Assembly (NCBI GenBank): GCA_025353305.1
Contig: JANXQX010000229.1
Span: 1-13,164 of the forward strand
Length of the DNA: 13,164 bases
Reading direction: 5' to 3'
Source: Holophagaceae bacterium
Lineage (GTDB): Bacteria > Acidobacteriota > Holophagae > Holophagales > Holophagaceae
How positions within the stretch are numbered: position 1 is the first letter of the stretch; every line of letters begins with the position of its first letter. This document shows, in pieces, positions 6,531 through 13,164 of the stretch. The position numbers were made by a program, and so were the translations under genes. The notes beneath the pieces are model-generated. The model made no database searches and was not told where the DNA came from. It saw nothing but the letters and a program-made list of their open reading frames with translations.

Positions 6531-7358
6531 ATGTGCACCACCTGCGGATGTGGCCAAGGCGAAGGCCGGATCGAAGGCGATGAGCACCAGCATGTCCACG
6601 CGGATGGCACGGTCCATAGCCACACGCATGAGCACGATCACGATCACGGTTTCAGCCAGCGGCGGATGGTGCGGGTGGAACGCAATTTATTGGAAAAGAA
6701 TGATGCTTTCGCGAAGGCCAATCGTGAACAATTCGTCCAAAAAGGCATCTTCGTCTTGAACCTGGTCTCCAGCCCCGGCTCAGGCAAGACTTCGCTCCTG
6801 ACCGCCACCATCGAACGCTTGAAGGACCGCCTTCCCATCGCCGTCATCGAAGGCGATCAGCAGACCACCCATGATGCCGATCGCATCCGCGCCACCGGCG
6901 CGCCCGCCATCCAGATCAACACCGGCAAGGGTTGCCACCTGGACGCCCACATGGTGGGCCATGCCGCCGAACGATTGAATCCGCCACCGGATTCAGTGTT
7001 GATGATTGAAAATGTCGGCAACCTGGTCTGCCCTTCCGCCTTCGATCTGGGCGAGGCCCACAAGGTGGTGATTCTTTCGGTCACCGAGGGCGAGGACAAG
7101 CCCCTCAAGTACCCAGACATATTCGCCGCCGCGGATGTGTTGCTGCTGAACAAGGTGGATCTGCTTCCCTATCTCGCCTTCGACGTGGACCAGTGCCTGG
7201 ACTTCGCCCGCCGCGTGAATCCCCGCCTGCTGGTCATCCGCACCAGCGCCAGCACCGGCGAAGGATTGGAGTCCTGGACTGCCTGGATCGAACAAGGCGC
7301 CCGTTCCGCGAAAGAAAACCGCAGCGAAGCTCAATTCAGCCCGCCGTGCCGCGCCTGA
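6531..7358 (+). CDS. hypB: Hydrogenase nickel-incorporation GTPase HypB, with His-rich N-terminus
   Basis: A 275-residue G3E-family GTPase that hands nickel to HypA and the large subunit. The extreme N-terminus is MCTTCGCG, the CxxCGC high-affinity nickel site seen in E. coli HypB. Residues 19-39 contain nine histidines alternating with other residues, a nickel-storage segment found in many HypB proteins. The P-loop is at 80-87 (SSPGSGKT) and NKVD at 207-210. The GTPase-domain metal site known from E. coli (C166, H167, C198) is conserved with the same spacing as C135, H136 and C167. The start is firmly set by AGGAGGG directly upstream. The last 13 bases overlap hypF. The C-terminal ~15 residues look unstructured. 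Confidence 0.97.
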   Translation: MCTTCGCGQGEGRIEGDEHQHVHADGTVHSHTHEHDHDHGFSQRRMVRVERNLLEKNDAFAKANREQFVQKGIFVLNLVSSPGSGKTSLLTATIERLKDRLPIAVIEGDQQTTHDADRIRATGAPAIQINTGKGCHLDAHMVGHAAERLNPPPDSVLMIENVGNLVCPSAFDLGEAHKVVILSVTEGEDKPLKYPDIFAAADVLLLNKVDLLPYLAFDVDQCLDFARRVNPRLLVIRTSASTGEGLESWTAWIEQGARSAKENRSEAQFSPPCRA

Positions 7359-9598
7359 GCATCGAAGTCCAGGGTGTGGTGCAAGGGGTCGGCTTCCGGC
7401 CCTTCGTCTACCGCATCGCCCTGGCTAAAAATCTGGTGGGTTGGGTGCGGAACCGGCCCGATGGCGTCGAGATCGAGGTGCAAGGCCCGGGCACCGTGCT
7501 GGATGATTTCCTCCTCGCCCTGCGGGAGGAAAAACCGGCACCCGCCAGAATCCACGCCATCTCCTCCAGGGCCATCGAGGAACTGCCCACCGAATCCGCT
7601 TTCACCATTCTTGCCAGCGGAGACAGTGCGAGGACCAGACCCTCGGTGCCCGCCGACCTTGCGATTTGCCCGGATTGCGCGGCGGAAATGGACACGCCAG
7701 GAGAGCGGAGATACCGCTATCCCTTCACCAATTGCACCTATTGCGGTCCCCGCTACAGCATCATCGCTGGCCTGCCCTACGACCGCCCCCGCACCGCCAT
7801 GCGCGCCTTCCCGCTCTGCGAGGCCTGCGAGGCCCAATACCGCGATCCTTCCGACCGCCGCTTCCACGCCCAGCCCATCGCTTGTCCGGAGTGCGGGCCG
7901 AGGATATCGCTGAAGGACGCCCATGGCGTGTTGCGCTCCGAGGATGATGCCGCTCTCCAGGATGCTGCGGCGGAGCTTAGGGCAGGGCGTGTCCTCGCGA
8001 TGAAAAGCATCGGGGGGTTTCAACTTCTGGTGGATGCGGCTTCGGATGAAGCCGTCGCGCTATTGCGCGAGCGCAAGCACCGTGAAGAGAAGCCCTTCGC
8101 GGTGATGTTCCCGGACCTGGCTTCGCTGCACCGCGCCTGCGAGGTTTCCGAAGCCGAGGCAACCCTCCTGCAGTCCATCGAGGCGCCCATTCTCCTGCTG
8201 AAAGCCCACGGGGGCGGCATCTGCAGAGCCGTCGCACCCGGAAACCCCAATCTCGGCGTTTTCCTGCCCTACACGCCTCTGCACAGGTTGGTGATGGATC
8301 TCGTGGACCGCCCGCTGGTATGCACCAGCGGAAACCTATCCGATGAACCCATGTGCATTGACGACGAGGAAGCCCTGGAGCATTTGGGCGGGGTGGCGGA
8401 TGCCTTCCTGGTGCACAACCGTCCGGTGCTTCGCCCCGTGGATGATTCCGTCGGCCGCCTGGAAGCAGGCACCCTCCGCCTGCTTCGGCGGGCCCGGGGC
8501 TTCGCACCCCTGCCGCTGACCCTACCCCTGGAGACACCTGCGGTGCTGGCCCTCGGCGGCCACATGAAAAGCACCATCACGCTGCTCGCCGAGGGCCAGG
8601 CGGTGGTCAGCCAGCACCTGGGAGATCTGGATTCCCCCCAGGGCGTTGCGCTGCTCTCGCGCACCGTGGACGACTTGTTGAATTTCTTCCAGGCCACTCC
8701 CGCCCGGCTGGCCTGCGATCTCCACCCTGATTACGCGTCCACCCACCTGGCTGAACGCATAGCCAAGGAGCGCGGCCTTCCTTTGGTACGCGTACAGCAC
8801 CACCATGCCCATGTCGCCGCCTGCATCGCCGAGCTTGATCTTCGGAAACCCGCGCTGGGCTTGGCCTGGGATGGCTCCGGCTATGGGCCCGACAGCACCG
8901 TGTGGGGTGGCGAGGCGCTGCTGGTGGATGGTCCACGCTTCTCACGGGTCGGCCATCTGCGCACTTTCCCGCTGCCCGGCGGCGAGCGAGCAGTAAAGGA
9001 ACCCCGACGCTCTGCCCTCGGGCTCTGCTGGGAAATGCTTCGCGACGATTCAGCCGTGGCGCATCTGTTCTCTGTCACTGAGCTTCGGCCACTGCGCCAG
9101 ATTCTTGAACTCGGCGTCCATTCACCACAAACTTCCAGCATCGGCCGCCTCTTCGATGCCGTGGCGGCCCTGGTGGGAATCCGGGTGGGCGCTGGTTTCG
9201 AGGGCCAGGCGGCCATGGCCCTGGAGTTCGCCGCGACTGTCTCCAAGGATGACGGTGCCTACGGAATCACACTCAAAGACAATGAGGCGGACCCGACACC
9301 GATGCTGGAGGAATTGTTGACCGACCGGCGCCATGGAACTGATCCGGCGACAATGGCCCGGCGCTTCCATGCAAGCCTTGCGGCCCTCGCCCTGGCCTTC
9401 GCGGAACTGGCCGGACTCGAAGATGTGATCCTCACCGGGGGCTGCTTCCAGAACCGGCTGCTGGCGGCCCTCTGCACGGAAAAACTATCCGCTCGGGGGT
9501 TCCAGGTCCGCCGCCCGGCGCTCTACCCGCCCAATGATGGCGGAATCTCCCTCGGGCAGGCCTGGGTGGCGGCACAATGGGACGGCAATGAGGTATGA
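7346..9598 (+). CDS. hypF: Carbamoyltransferase HypF (cyanide-ligand synthesis)
   Basis: A 750-residue enzyme that turns carbamoyl phosphate and ATP into carbamoyl-adenylate and carbamoylates the C-terminal cysteine of HypE. Domains in order: an acylphosphatase-like domain with VQGVGFRPF at residues 12-20; a two-zinc region with four CxxC pairs (C108/C111, C130/C133, C158/C161, C180/C183); a YrdC/Sua5-like adenylation domain at about 200-385 ([21 protein letters not shown]); and a Kae1-like transferase domain to the end, with metal-binding HHHAH at 485-489, WDGSGYG at 508-514 and TGGCFQNR at 697-704. I chose the GTG at 7346, which overlaps hypB by 13 bases and gives the usual length; the open frame reaches back to 7193 but those residues are not HypF-like. 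No clear Shine-Dalgarno sequence is seen. The final two sense codons and the stop fall in a heptamer repeat. Confidence 0.95.
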   Translation: MPRLSIEVQGVVQGVGFRPFVYRIALAKNLVGWVRNRPDGVEIEVQGPGTVLDDFLLALREEKPAPARIHAISSRAIEELPTESAFTILASGDSARTRPSVPADLAICPDCAAEMDTPGERRYRYPFTNCTYCGPRYSIIAGLPYDRPRTAMRAFPLCEACEAQYRDPSDRRFHAQPIACPECGPRISLKDAHGVLRSEDDAALQDAAAELRAGRVLAMKSIGGFQLLVDAASDEAVALLRERKHREEKPFAVMFPDLASLHRACEVSEAEATLLQSIEAPILLLKAHGGGICRAVAPGNPNLGVFLPYTPLHRLVMDLVDRPLVCTSGNLSDEPMCIDDEEALEHLGGVADAFLVHNRPVLRPVDDSVGRLEAGTLRLLRRARGFAPLPLTLPLETPAVLALGGHMKSTITLLAEGQAVVSQHLGDLDSPQGVALLSRTVDDLLNFFQATPARLACDLHPDYASTHLAERIAKERGLPLVRVQHHHAHVAACIAELDLRKPALGLAWDGSGYGPDSTVWGGEALLVDGPRFSRVGHLRTFPLPGGERAVKEPRRSALGLCWEMLRDDSAVAHLFSVTELRPLRQILELGVHSPQTSSIGRLFDAVAALVGIRVGAGFEGQAAMALEFAATVSKDDGAYGITLKDNEADPTPMLEELLTDRRHGTDPATMARRFHASLAALALAFAELAGLEDVILTGGCFQNRLLAALCTEKLSARGFQVRRPALYPPNDGGISLGQAWVAAQWDGNEV

Positions 9599-9638
9599 GG
9601 CACGAGGTGTGAAGTACGAGGTGTGAGGTACGAGGAAA
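9590..9638 (+). repeat. Tandem array of seven 7-nt repeats (consensus GAGGTRY)
   Basis: Seven in-register heptamers run head to tail: five fit GAGGTRY or differ by one base (GAGGTAT, GAGGTGT, GAGGTAC, GAAGTAC), one is GAGGCAC, and the last, GAGGAAA, is degenerate. A 14-base superperiod (GAGGTGT plus GARGTAC) appears in units 3-6. The array begins inside hypF, supplying its last two residues (Glu-Val) and the TGA stop at 9596-9598. It occupies 40 of the 64 bases between hypF and hypC. It resembles the short tandemly repeated repetitive sequences of intergenic DNA in various bacteria. No mobile-element gene is attached. Confidence 0.85.
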
Positions 9639-9662
9639 GACAAATCGACTTGGGGGTATGAG

Positions 9663-9905
9663 ATGTGCCTTGGTGTTCCAGGCAAGGTCCTGAGCTTCGA
9701 AGACGGCGATCTGCGCATGGGCCGCGTGGCCTTCGGCCAGGTGGTGAAAGAGATCAGCCTCGCCTTCGTCCCCGACGCGAAGGTCGGTGAGTATGTGGTC
9801 GTGCATGCGGGCATGGCCCTGGAGGTCATCGACGAGGAAGCCGCGCAGCGGGTGTTCCAGGTGCTGCGGGAGCTGGACGCCGCATCCATGGAGGGATTCG
9901 AATGA
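9663..9905 (+). CDS. hypC: Hydrogenase assembly chaperone HypC
   Basis: An 80-residue chaperone that works with HypD to carry the Fe(CN)2CO unit and then holds the immature large subunit. The N-terminal motif MCLGVPGK has the essential C2, which becomes N-terminal after removal of Met. Its length and beta-rich OB-fold-like sequence fit the family. GGGGG six bases before the ATG serves as the Shine-Dalgarno sequence, after the heptamer array. The stop overlaps the hypD start in ATGA at 9902-9905, indicating translational coupling. Only one HypC paralog is present; Hyd-1-type operons in some species carry a second one (HupF). Confidence 0.96.
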   Translation: MCLGVPGKVLSFEDGDLRMGRVAFGQVVKEISLAFVPDAKVGEYVVVHAGMALEVIDEEAAQRVFQVLRELDAASMEGFE

Positions 9906-10993
9906 AATTCCTGGATGAATACCGGGACGGCGAAGTCGCGCGCCCCTTCGTCGAGGCCATCCACCGCGTGGTGACGAAGCCCTGGTCCCTGATGGAAGTT
10001 TGCGGCGGGCAGACCCACAGCATCGTGCGCTTCGGGATCGACGAGTTGCTGCCGAAGGACATCACCCTCATCCACGGGCCCGGCTGCCCGGTGTGCGTCA
10101 CGCCGGTGGAGCTCATCGACAAGGCCCTGGCCATCGCCGCGAAGCCCGGTGTGATCTTCTGTTCCTTCGGCGACATGCTCCGGGTGCCGGGCTCCGAGCA
10201 GGACCTGCTTCATGTGAAATCGGAAGGCGCCGATGTCCGCATCGTTTATTCACCCCTGGACGCGCTGACGGTGGCGGAAGAAAACCCCGGACGGGAAGTT
10301 GTCTTCTTCGCCGTGGGCTTCGAGACCACCGCGCCTTCCAACGCCATGGTCGTGAGCCAGGCGAGCAAGCGCGGCCTGAAGAATTTCTCCATCCTGGTAT
10401 CGCACGTGCTGGTGCCTCCCGCCATGGAGGCCATCATGTCCTCGCCCCGTTCGCGGGTGAACGGTTTCCTGGCCGCGGGGCACGTCTGCGCCGTCATGGG
10501 CACCGAGGAATACATCCCCCTGGCCGCCAAATACAAAGTTCCAATTGTCGTCACGGCCTTCGAGCCCCTGGATCTCCTGCAGGGCATTCTCATGTGCGTG
10601 ACACAACTCGAAGAGGGCCGCCACGAAGTGGAGAACCAGTACGAACGCCTTGTGCGCGCCGAGGGCAACCGCCCCGCGCAGGCCATGATCCGCGAGGTCT
10701 TCCAGGTCGTGCGCCGCACCTGGCGCGGCATCGGGCCCATCGCCAACAGCGGCCTGGGACTGCGTCCTGAATATGCGGAGTTCGACGCGGAGAAACGCTT
10801 CGGTGTCGAAAACGTAGGCGGGCCTGAATCCACCGAATGCCAAAGCGGCCTGGTGCTGCAGGGTCTCCTGAAGCCCCAGGAATGCCCGGCCTTCGGCACC
10901 CGCTGCACACCCGAAAAACCCCTCGGCGCCACCATGGTGAGCAGCGAAGGCGCTTGCGCCGCGTACTACCGCTACCGGCGCGTGATGGCGTGA
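9902..10993 (+). CDS. hypD: Hydrogenase Fe-S scaffold protein HypD
   Basis: A 363-residue iron-sulfur protein on which the Fe(CN)2CO moiety is built together with HypC; cyanide comes from HypE. Conserved cysteines of the active cleft are C34 ([10 protein letters not shown]), C62 and C65 ([10 protein letters not shown]). Four further cysteines at the C-terminus, C313, C328, C335 and C352 (in STEC, ECPAFG, RCTPE and SSEGAC), bind the [4Fe-4S] cluster. GFETTAP and SHVLVPPAM are further recognisable family motifs. Length is normal. The start overlaps the hypC stop by four bases. A 60-base gap to hypE follows. Confidence 0.97.
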   Translation: MKFLDEYRDGEVARPFVEAIHRVVTKPWSLMEVCGGQTHSIVRFGIDELLPKDITLIHGPGCPVCVTPVELIDKALAIAAKPGVIFCSFGDMLRVPGSEQDLLHVKSEGADVRIVYSPLDALTVAEENPGREVVFFAVGFETTAPSNAMVVSQASKRGLKNFSILVSHVLVPPAMEAIMSSPRSRVNGFLAAGHVCAVMGTEEYIPLAAKYKVPIVVTAFEPLDLLQGILMCVTQLEEGRHEVENQYERLVRAEGNRPAQAMIREVFQVVRRTWRGIGPIANSGLGLRPEYAEFDAEKRFGVENVGGPESTECQSGLVLQGLLKPQECPAFGTRCTPEKPLGATMVSSEGACAAYYRYRRVMA

Positions 10994-11001
10994 GGGGGCG
11001 A

Positions 11002-11041
11002 GAAAAACCCCAGTATTCCCGATTTCTCATCTGCGTTTTTC
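11002..11041 (+). repeat. Weak inverted repeat in the hypD-hypE gap
   Basis: GAAAAAC at 11002-11008 is the exact reverse complement of GTTTTTC at 11035-11041, with a 26-base loop. A shorter GGGG/CCCC pairing is also possible in the same stretch. The stem is AT-rich and the loop long, so this is unlikely to be a strong terminator. It may be chance, or a weak RNA structure before hypE. Confidence 0.2.
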
Positions 11042-11053
11042 CGGTGGTCCCAC

Positions 11054-12103
11054 ATGTCCGACCCTTCCTTTGATCTGAGCTGCCCCCTGCCCCTTCGCCA
11101 CGACACTATCCAGATGGCCCACGGCGGCGGCGGCCGCATCATGCGCGAACTGCTGGAGCGGTTGATGCTGCCGGCCTTTGGCAATCCGGCCCTGAACGCC
11201 CGCCACGACGCTGCGGTGCTCACCATCGGTGGCGCCCGTGTGGCCTTCACCACCGATACCTTCGTGGTGCATCCGCGCTTCTTCCCCGGCGGCGATATCG
11301 GCGAATTGGCGGTCTACGGCACGGTGAACGATCTCGCCATGGGCGGAGCTAAACCACAATTCCTGAGTTGCGCCTTCATTCTTGAAGAAGGCTATTCCCT
11401 GGATGAACTGCGCCGGATCGTTGCCTCCATGCGCGCGGCCGCGGACCGGTGCGGCGTGGCCATCGTCACCGGCGACACGAAAGTGGTGGACAAGGGCCAC
11501 GGCGACGGCCTCTTCATCAACACCGCGGGCATAGGCCTGGTGCCCGAAGGTGTGGATGTGGCGCCTCGCCGCGTGGTGCCGGGCGATGCGGTGATCGTAT
11601 CCGGCGACCTGGGCCGGCACGGCGTGGCGGTGATGTCAGTGCGCGATGGTATTGCCTTCGAAGTGCCCGTGAAGAGTGACTGCGGGCCGGTCCATCATCT
11701 GGCGGCGGCCCTGATCAATGGGGGCGTGGACGTCCATTGCCTGCGGGATCCCACCCGCGGTGGGCTGGCCTCGGTGCTCAATGAGATCGCCGCCGACGCG
11801 AAGATCGCCATCGAAGCCGTGGAGCGGGACATCCCCGTGGATGAAGGTGTGGCAGCCGCTTGCGAGATTCTCGGCCTGGATCCGTACTACGTAGCCTGTG
11901 AAGGCCGCATGGTGGCCTTCGTGCCGGGTGCCCAGGCCGAGCTTTCCGTGGCCTTGTTGCGCGCCCTTCCGGAAGGCCATGGCGCCGCCGTCATCGGGAA
12001 TGTGAAGGCTGGTCCTGGGGGCGCGGTGATGCTGCGCACGCGCATGGGCACACAACGACTGATGGATCTGCTCTCTGGCGAGCAGCTTCCCAGGATCTGT
12101 TAA
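11054..12103 (+). CDS. hypE: Carbamoyl dehydratase HypE (cyanide-ligand donor)
   Basis: A 349-residue protein of the PurM/SelD-like ATP-binding superfamily. It dehydrates the carbamoyl group placed on its C-terminal cysteine by HypF to a thiocyanate, then donates the cyanide to iron on HypC-HypD. The sequence ends PRIC, so the functional C-terminal Cys (C349) is intact. Other family motifs are HGGGG near residue 23, the NDLAMGGAKP segment near 92-101, GDTKVVDKG near 140-148 and DPTRGG near 233-238. Length is usual. GGTGG six bases upstream is a modest Shine-Dalgarno sequence. This is the last gene of the operon; it meets the minus-strand transporter gene tail to tail with 15 bases between stops and no visible stem-loop terminator. 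Confidence 0.96.
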   Translation: MSDPSFDLSCPLPLRHDTIQMAHGGGGRIMRELLERLMLPAFGNPALNARHDAAVLTIGGARVAFTTDTFVVHPRFFPGGDIGELAVYGTVNDLAMGGAKPQFLSCAFILEEGYSLDELRRIVASMRAAADRCGVAIVTGDTKVVDKGHGDGLFINTAGIGLVPEGVDVAPRRVVPGDAVIVSGDLGRHGVAVMSVRDGIAFEVPVKSDCGPVHHLAAALINGGVDVHCLRDPTRGGLASVLNEIAADAKIAIEAVERDIPVDEGVAAACEILGLDPYYVACEGRMVAFVPGAQAELSVALLRALPEGHGAAVIGNVKAGPGGAVMLRTRMGTQRLMDLLSGEQLPRIC

Positions 12104-12118
12104 GGCCGATCACCCGTA

Positions 12119-12832
12119 TCACCCCTCCAGACCACACTCCTCCATCAGCTTATGGTCCGCGAAGATATCGGCAGTCGGCCCATCCGCCCGCAGCTTGCCT
12201 TGCCGGAGCACCAGCGTCCGGGTGCAAAGCTGCCGCACCAGATCCAGGTCATGGGTGGCGATGAGCTTGGTGTGCGTGAATTCCCTGAGCAGGCCGATGA
12301 GAAGTCGCCGTCCTCGCGGGTCCAGGCCCGTGCTGGGCTCGTCAATCACCAGGATGTCGGGCCCCATGGAAAGCACCGCCGCGATGGCACAACGGCGCTT
12401 CTCCCCCATGGACAGGTGATAGGGCGCTTTGGAGGCCAGGTGCTCCGCGCCCACGCGCCGCAGGGACTCGAGCGAGCGCGTTTCGGACTCCTGCGCGGAC
12501 AGGCCCAGATTCCGCGGCCCGAAAGCAACATCCTCCAATACCGTTGGCATGAACAACTGGTCATCGGGCTCTTGAAACACCATGCCCACCGCCCGGCGCA
12601 CTTCGAGCAGAGTCGTCGCGTTCAAAGGCAGATCCCCCACGCGGACTTCGCCGCTCGTGGCCCTGAGCGTGCCGTTCAGGTGGTGCAGCAGCGTGGATTT
12701 CCCCGCGCCGTTGGCACCCACGATGGCGACGGATTCGCCATGCCGGATGATGAAATTGATGCCACTCAAAGAGTTGGTCCCGTCCGGGTAGGCGTGGCTT
12801 AATTCCCTGGCTTCGACCAGATGGTGGCTCAA
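12119..12832 (-). CDS. ECF/CbiO-type ABC transporter ATPase, probable nickel (or cobalt) importer
   Basis: A 237-residue ATPase of a group I ECF transporter for Ni2+ or Co2+. Walker A is GANGAGKST at residues 39-47, the Q-loop is Q87 (VFQEPDDQLF, typical of CbiO/NikO/EcfA), the signature is LSMGEKRR at 140-147, Walker B is ILVIDEP at 160-166, and the switch histidine is H194. I chose the TTG at 12832: it overlaps the stop of the upstream transmembrane gene (TTGA), has GGGGG six bases before it, and gives the normal family length. An upstream ATG at 12928 would add 32 residues inside the neighbouring gene and is rejected. The adjacent hyp genes favour nickel as substrate, but cobalt for cobalamin cannot be excluded because the substrate-binding subunit is outside the window. 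Confidence 0.92.
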   Translation of the reverse strand: MSHHLVEARELSHAYPDGTNSLSGINFIIRHGESVAIVGANGAGKSTLLHHLNGTLRATSGEVRVGDLPLNATTLLEVRRAVGMVFQEPDDQLFMPTVLEDVAFGPRNLGLSAQESETRSLESLRRVGAEHLASKAPYHLSMGEKRRCAIAAVLSMGPDILVIDEPSTGLDPRGRRLLIGLLREFTHTKLIATHDLDLVRQLCTRTLVLRQGKLRADGPTADIFADHKLMEECGLEG

Positions 12833-13164
12833 GGCATGCCCCCTGAAACAATCGCGCCCAGGAGCCTGGGGAGCGGGAACAACCGGCAACAGAGAAAGAA
12901 GCCCGACCACCCCAACATGAAGGCCCAAGCAGCAATTGCCGACGTCGCGTGTGCTCTCGCGGGCAGGCTGCCGCTGAACCCCCTGGCCAGAAGGGCGGTG
13001 TGGATGCGCTCGGCCCGCTCCCAGCTCCGCAGCAACAGGCTTCCGGTGAACGACGGATATTCCCGCCAGGCCATGGGCCGCCCGTGGGACCGCAATTCTC
13101 TTGCGAGAAGGCTGCGTTGGGCCTCTTCTCCCACAACGTAGAGATACCGGTAAAGGAACAGCAA
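12829..13164 (-). CDS. ECF/CbiQ-type transporter transmembrane subunit (partial, 5' end off right edge)
   Basis: At least 111 codons of the C-terminal part of an EcfT/CbiQ/NikQ membrane subunit, which couples the ATPase to the substrate-binding component. The visible part has the coupling-helix region, with SWERAERIHTALLARGFSG containing the family Ala-Arg-Gly motif, then a hydrophobic helix (AIAAWAFMLGWSGFFLCC) near the end. The frame enters from the right edge without a stop; the apparent TTG at the edge is not a credible start, because full proteins are around 230-270 residues and have several N-terminal helices. The TGA overlaps the ATPase start. The M/N components are presumably further upstream on the minus strand. 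Confidence 0.88.
   Translation of the reverse strand: MLFLYRYLYVVGEEAQRSLLARELRSHGRPMAWREYPSFTGSLLLRSWERAERIHTALLARGFSGSLPARAHATSAIAAWAFMLGWSGFFLCCRLFPLPRLLGAIVSGGMP

Noticed and set aside
7193..7345. N-terminal extension of HypF
   Set aside because: It lies wholly within hypB in another frame and is not HypF-like; the acylphosphatase domain begins just after the GTG at 7346.
9485..10213. Minus-strand frame across the hypF-hypC-hypD junction with a repeated S-Y/H-L-type stretch
   Set aside because: The apparent protein repeat is only the translation of the DNA heptamer array at 9590-9638; the rest is antisense to hypC and hypD.

Overview
This window carries a nearly complete gene set for a membrane-bound, H2-oxidising respiratory [NiFe] hydrogenase of the E. 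coli Hyd-1 (Hya/Hup, group 1d-like) type. The DNA is GC-rich (low to mid 60s percent by eye). The enzyme has a Tat signal, a quinone-linked cytochrome b and a C-terminal anchor, so the host is a bacterium with an energised cytoplasmic membrane and a periplasm, most likely Gram-negative. The C-terminal sequence of the leftmost membrane protein resembles proteins I associate with Acidobacteriota (Holophagae-like). That is a weak inference and the lineage is not fixed by the sequence.

Layout. Positions 1-1745 (minus strand) hold most of a very hydrophobic, roughly 18-helix membrane protein with an N-terminal coiled coil (DUF2339-like); it runs off the left edge. Positions 1746-2110 are an AT-rich divergent regulatory region with a perfect CRP-type box (TGTGA-N6-TCACA) and two short inverted repeats. 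Positions 2111-12103 (plus strand) hold ten tightly packed genes in the order hyaA-hyaB-hyaC-hyaD-hypA-hypB-hypF-hypC-hypD-hypE. Several overlap and the largest gaps are 60-64 nt, so this is probably one transcription unit. Positions 12119-13164 (minus strand, convergent) hold the ATPase and the 3' part of the transmembrane subunit of an ECF/CbiMNQO-type cobalt/nickel transporter, probably the nickel supply.

How the genes work together. HyaA and HyaB form the H2-oxidising heterodimer, exported folded by Tat. HyaC passes electrons to the quinone pool. HypF and HypE make the cyanide ligands from carbamoyl phosphate. HypC and HypD assemble the Fe(CN)2CO unit. HypA and HypB insert nickel. HyaD then removes the last 15 residues of HyaB. 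The small subunit has all six cysteines of the O2-tolerant proximal cluster, so the enzyme is predicted to work in the presence of oxygen. The operon lacks the HyaE/HyaF (HupG/HupH, HoxO/HoxQ) chaperones that usually go with this type.

I found no rRNA, tRNA, CRISPR array, insertion sequence or phage gene. The clearest non-coding oddity is a 7 x 7-nt tandem repeat that supplies the hypF stop codon and fills much of the hypF-hypC spacer. I do not see a wholly undescribed system here; the interest lies in the O2-tolerance signature combined with a stripped-down accessory set, and in the regulatory region.
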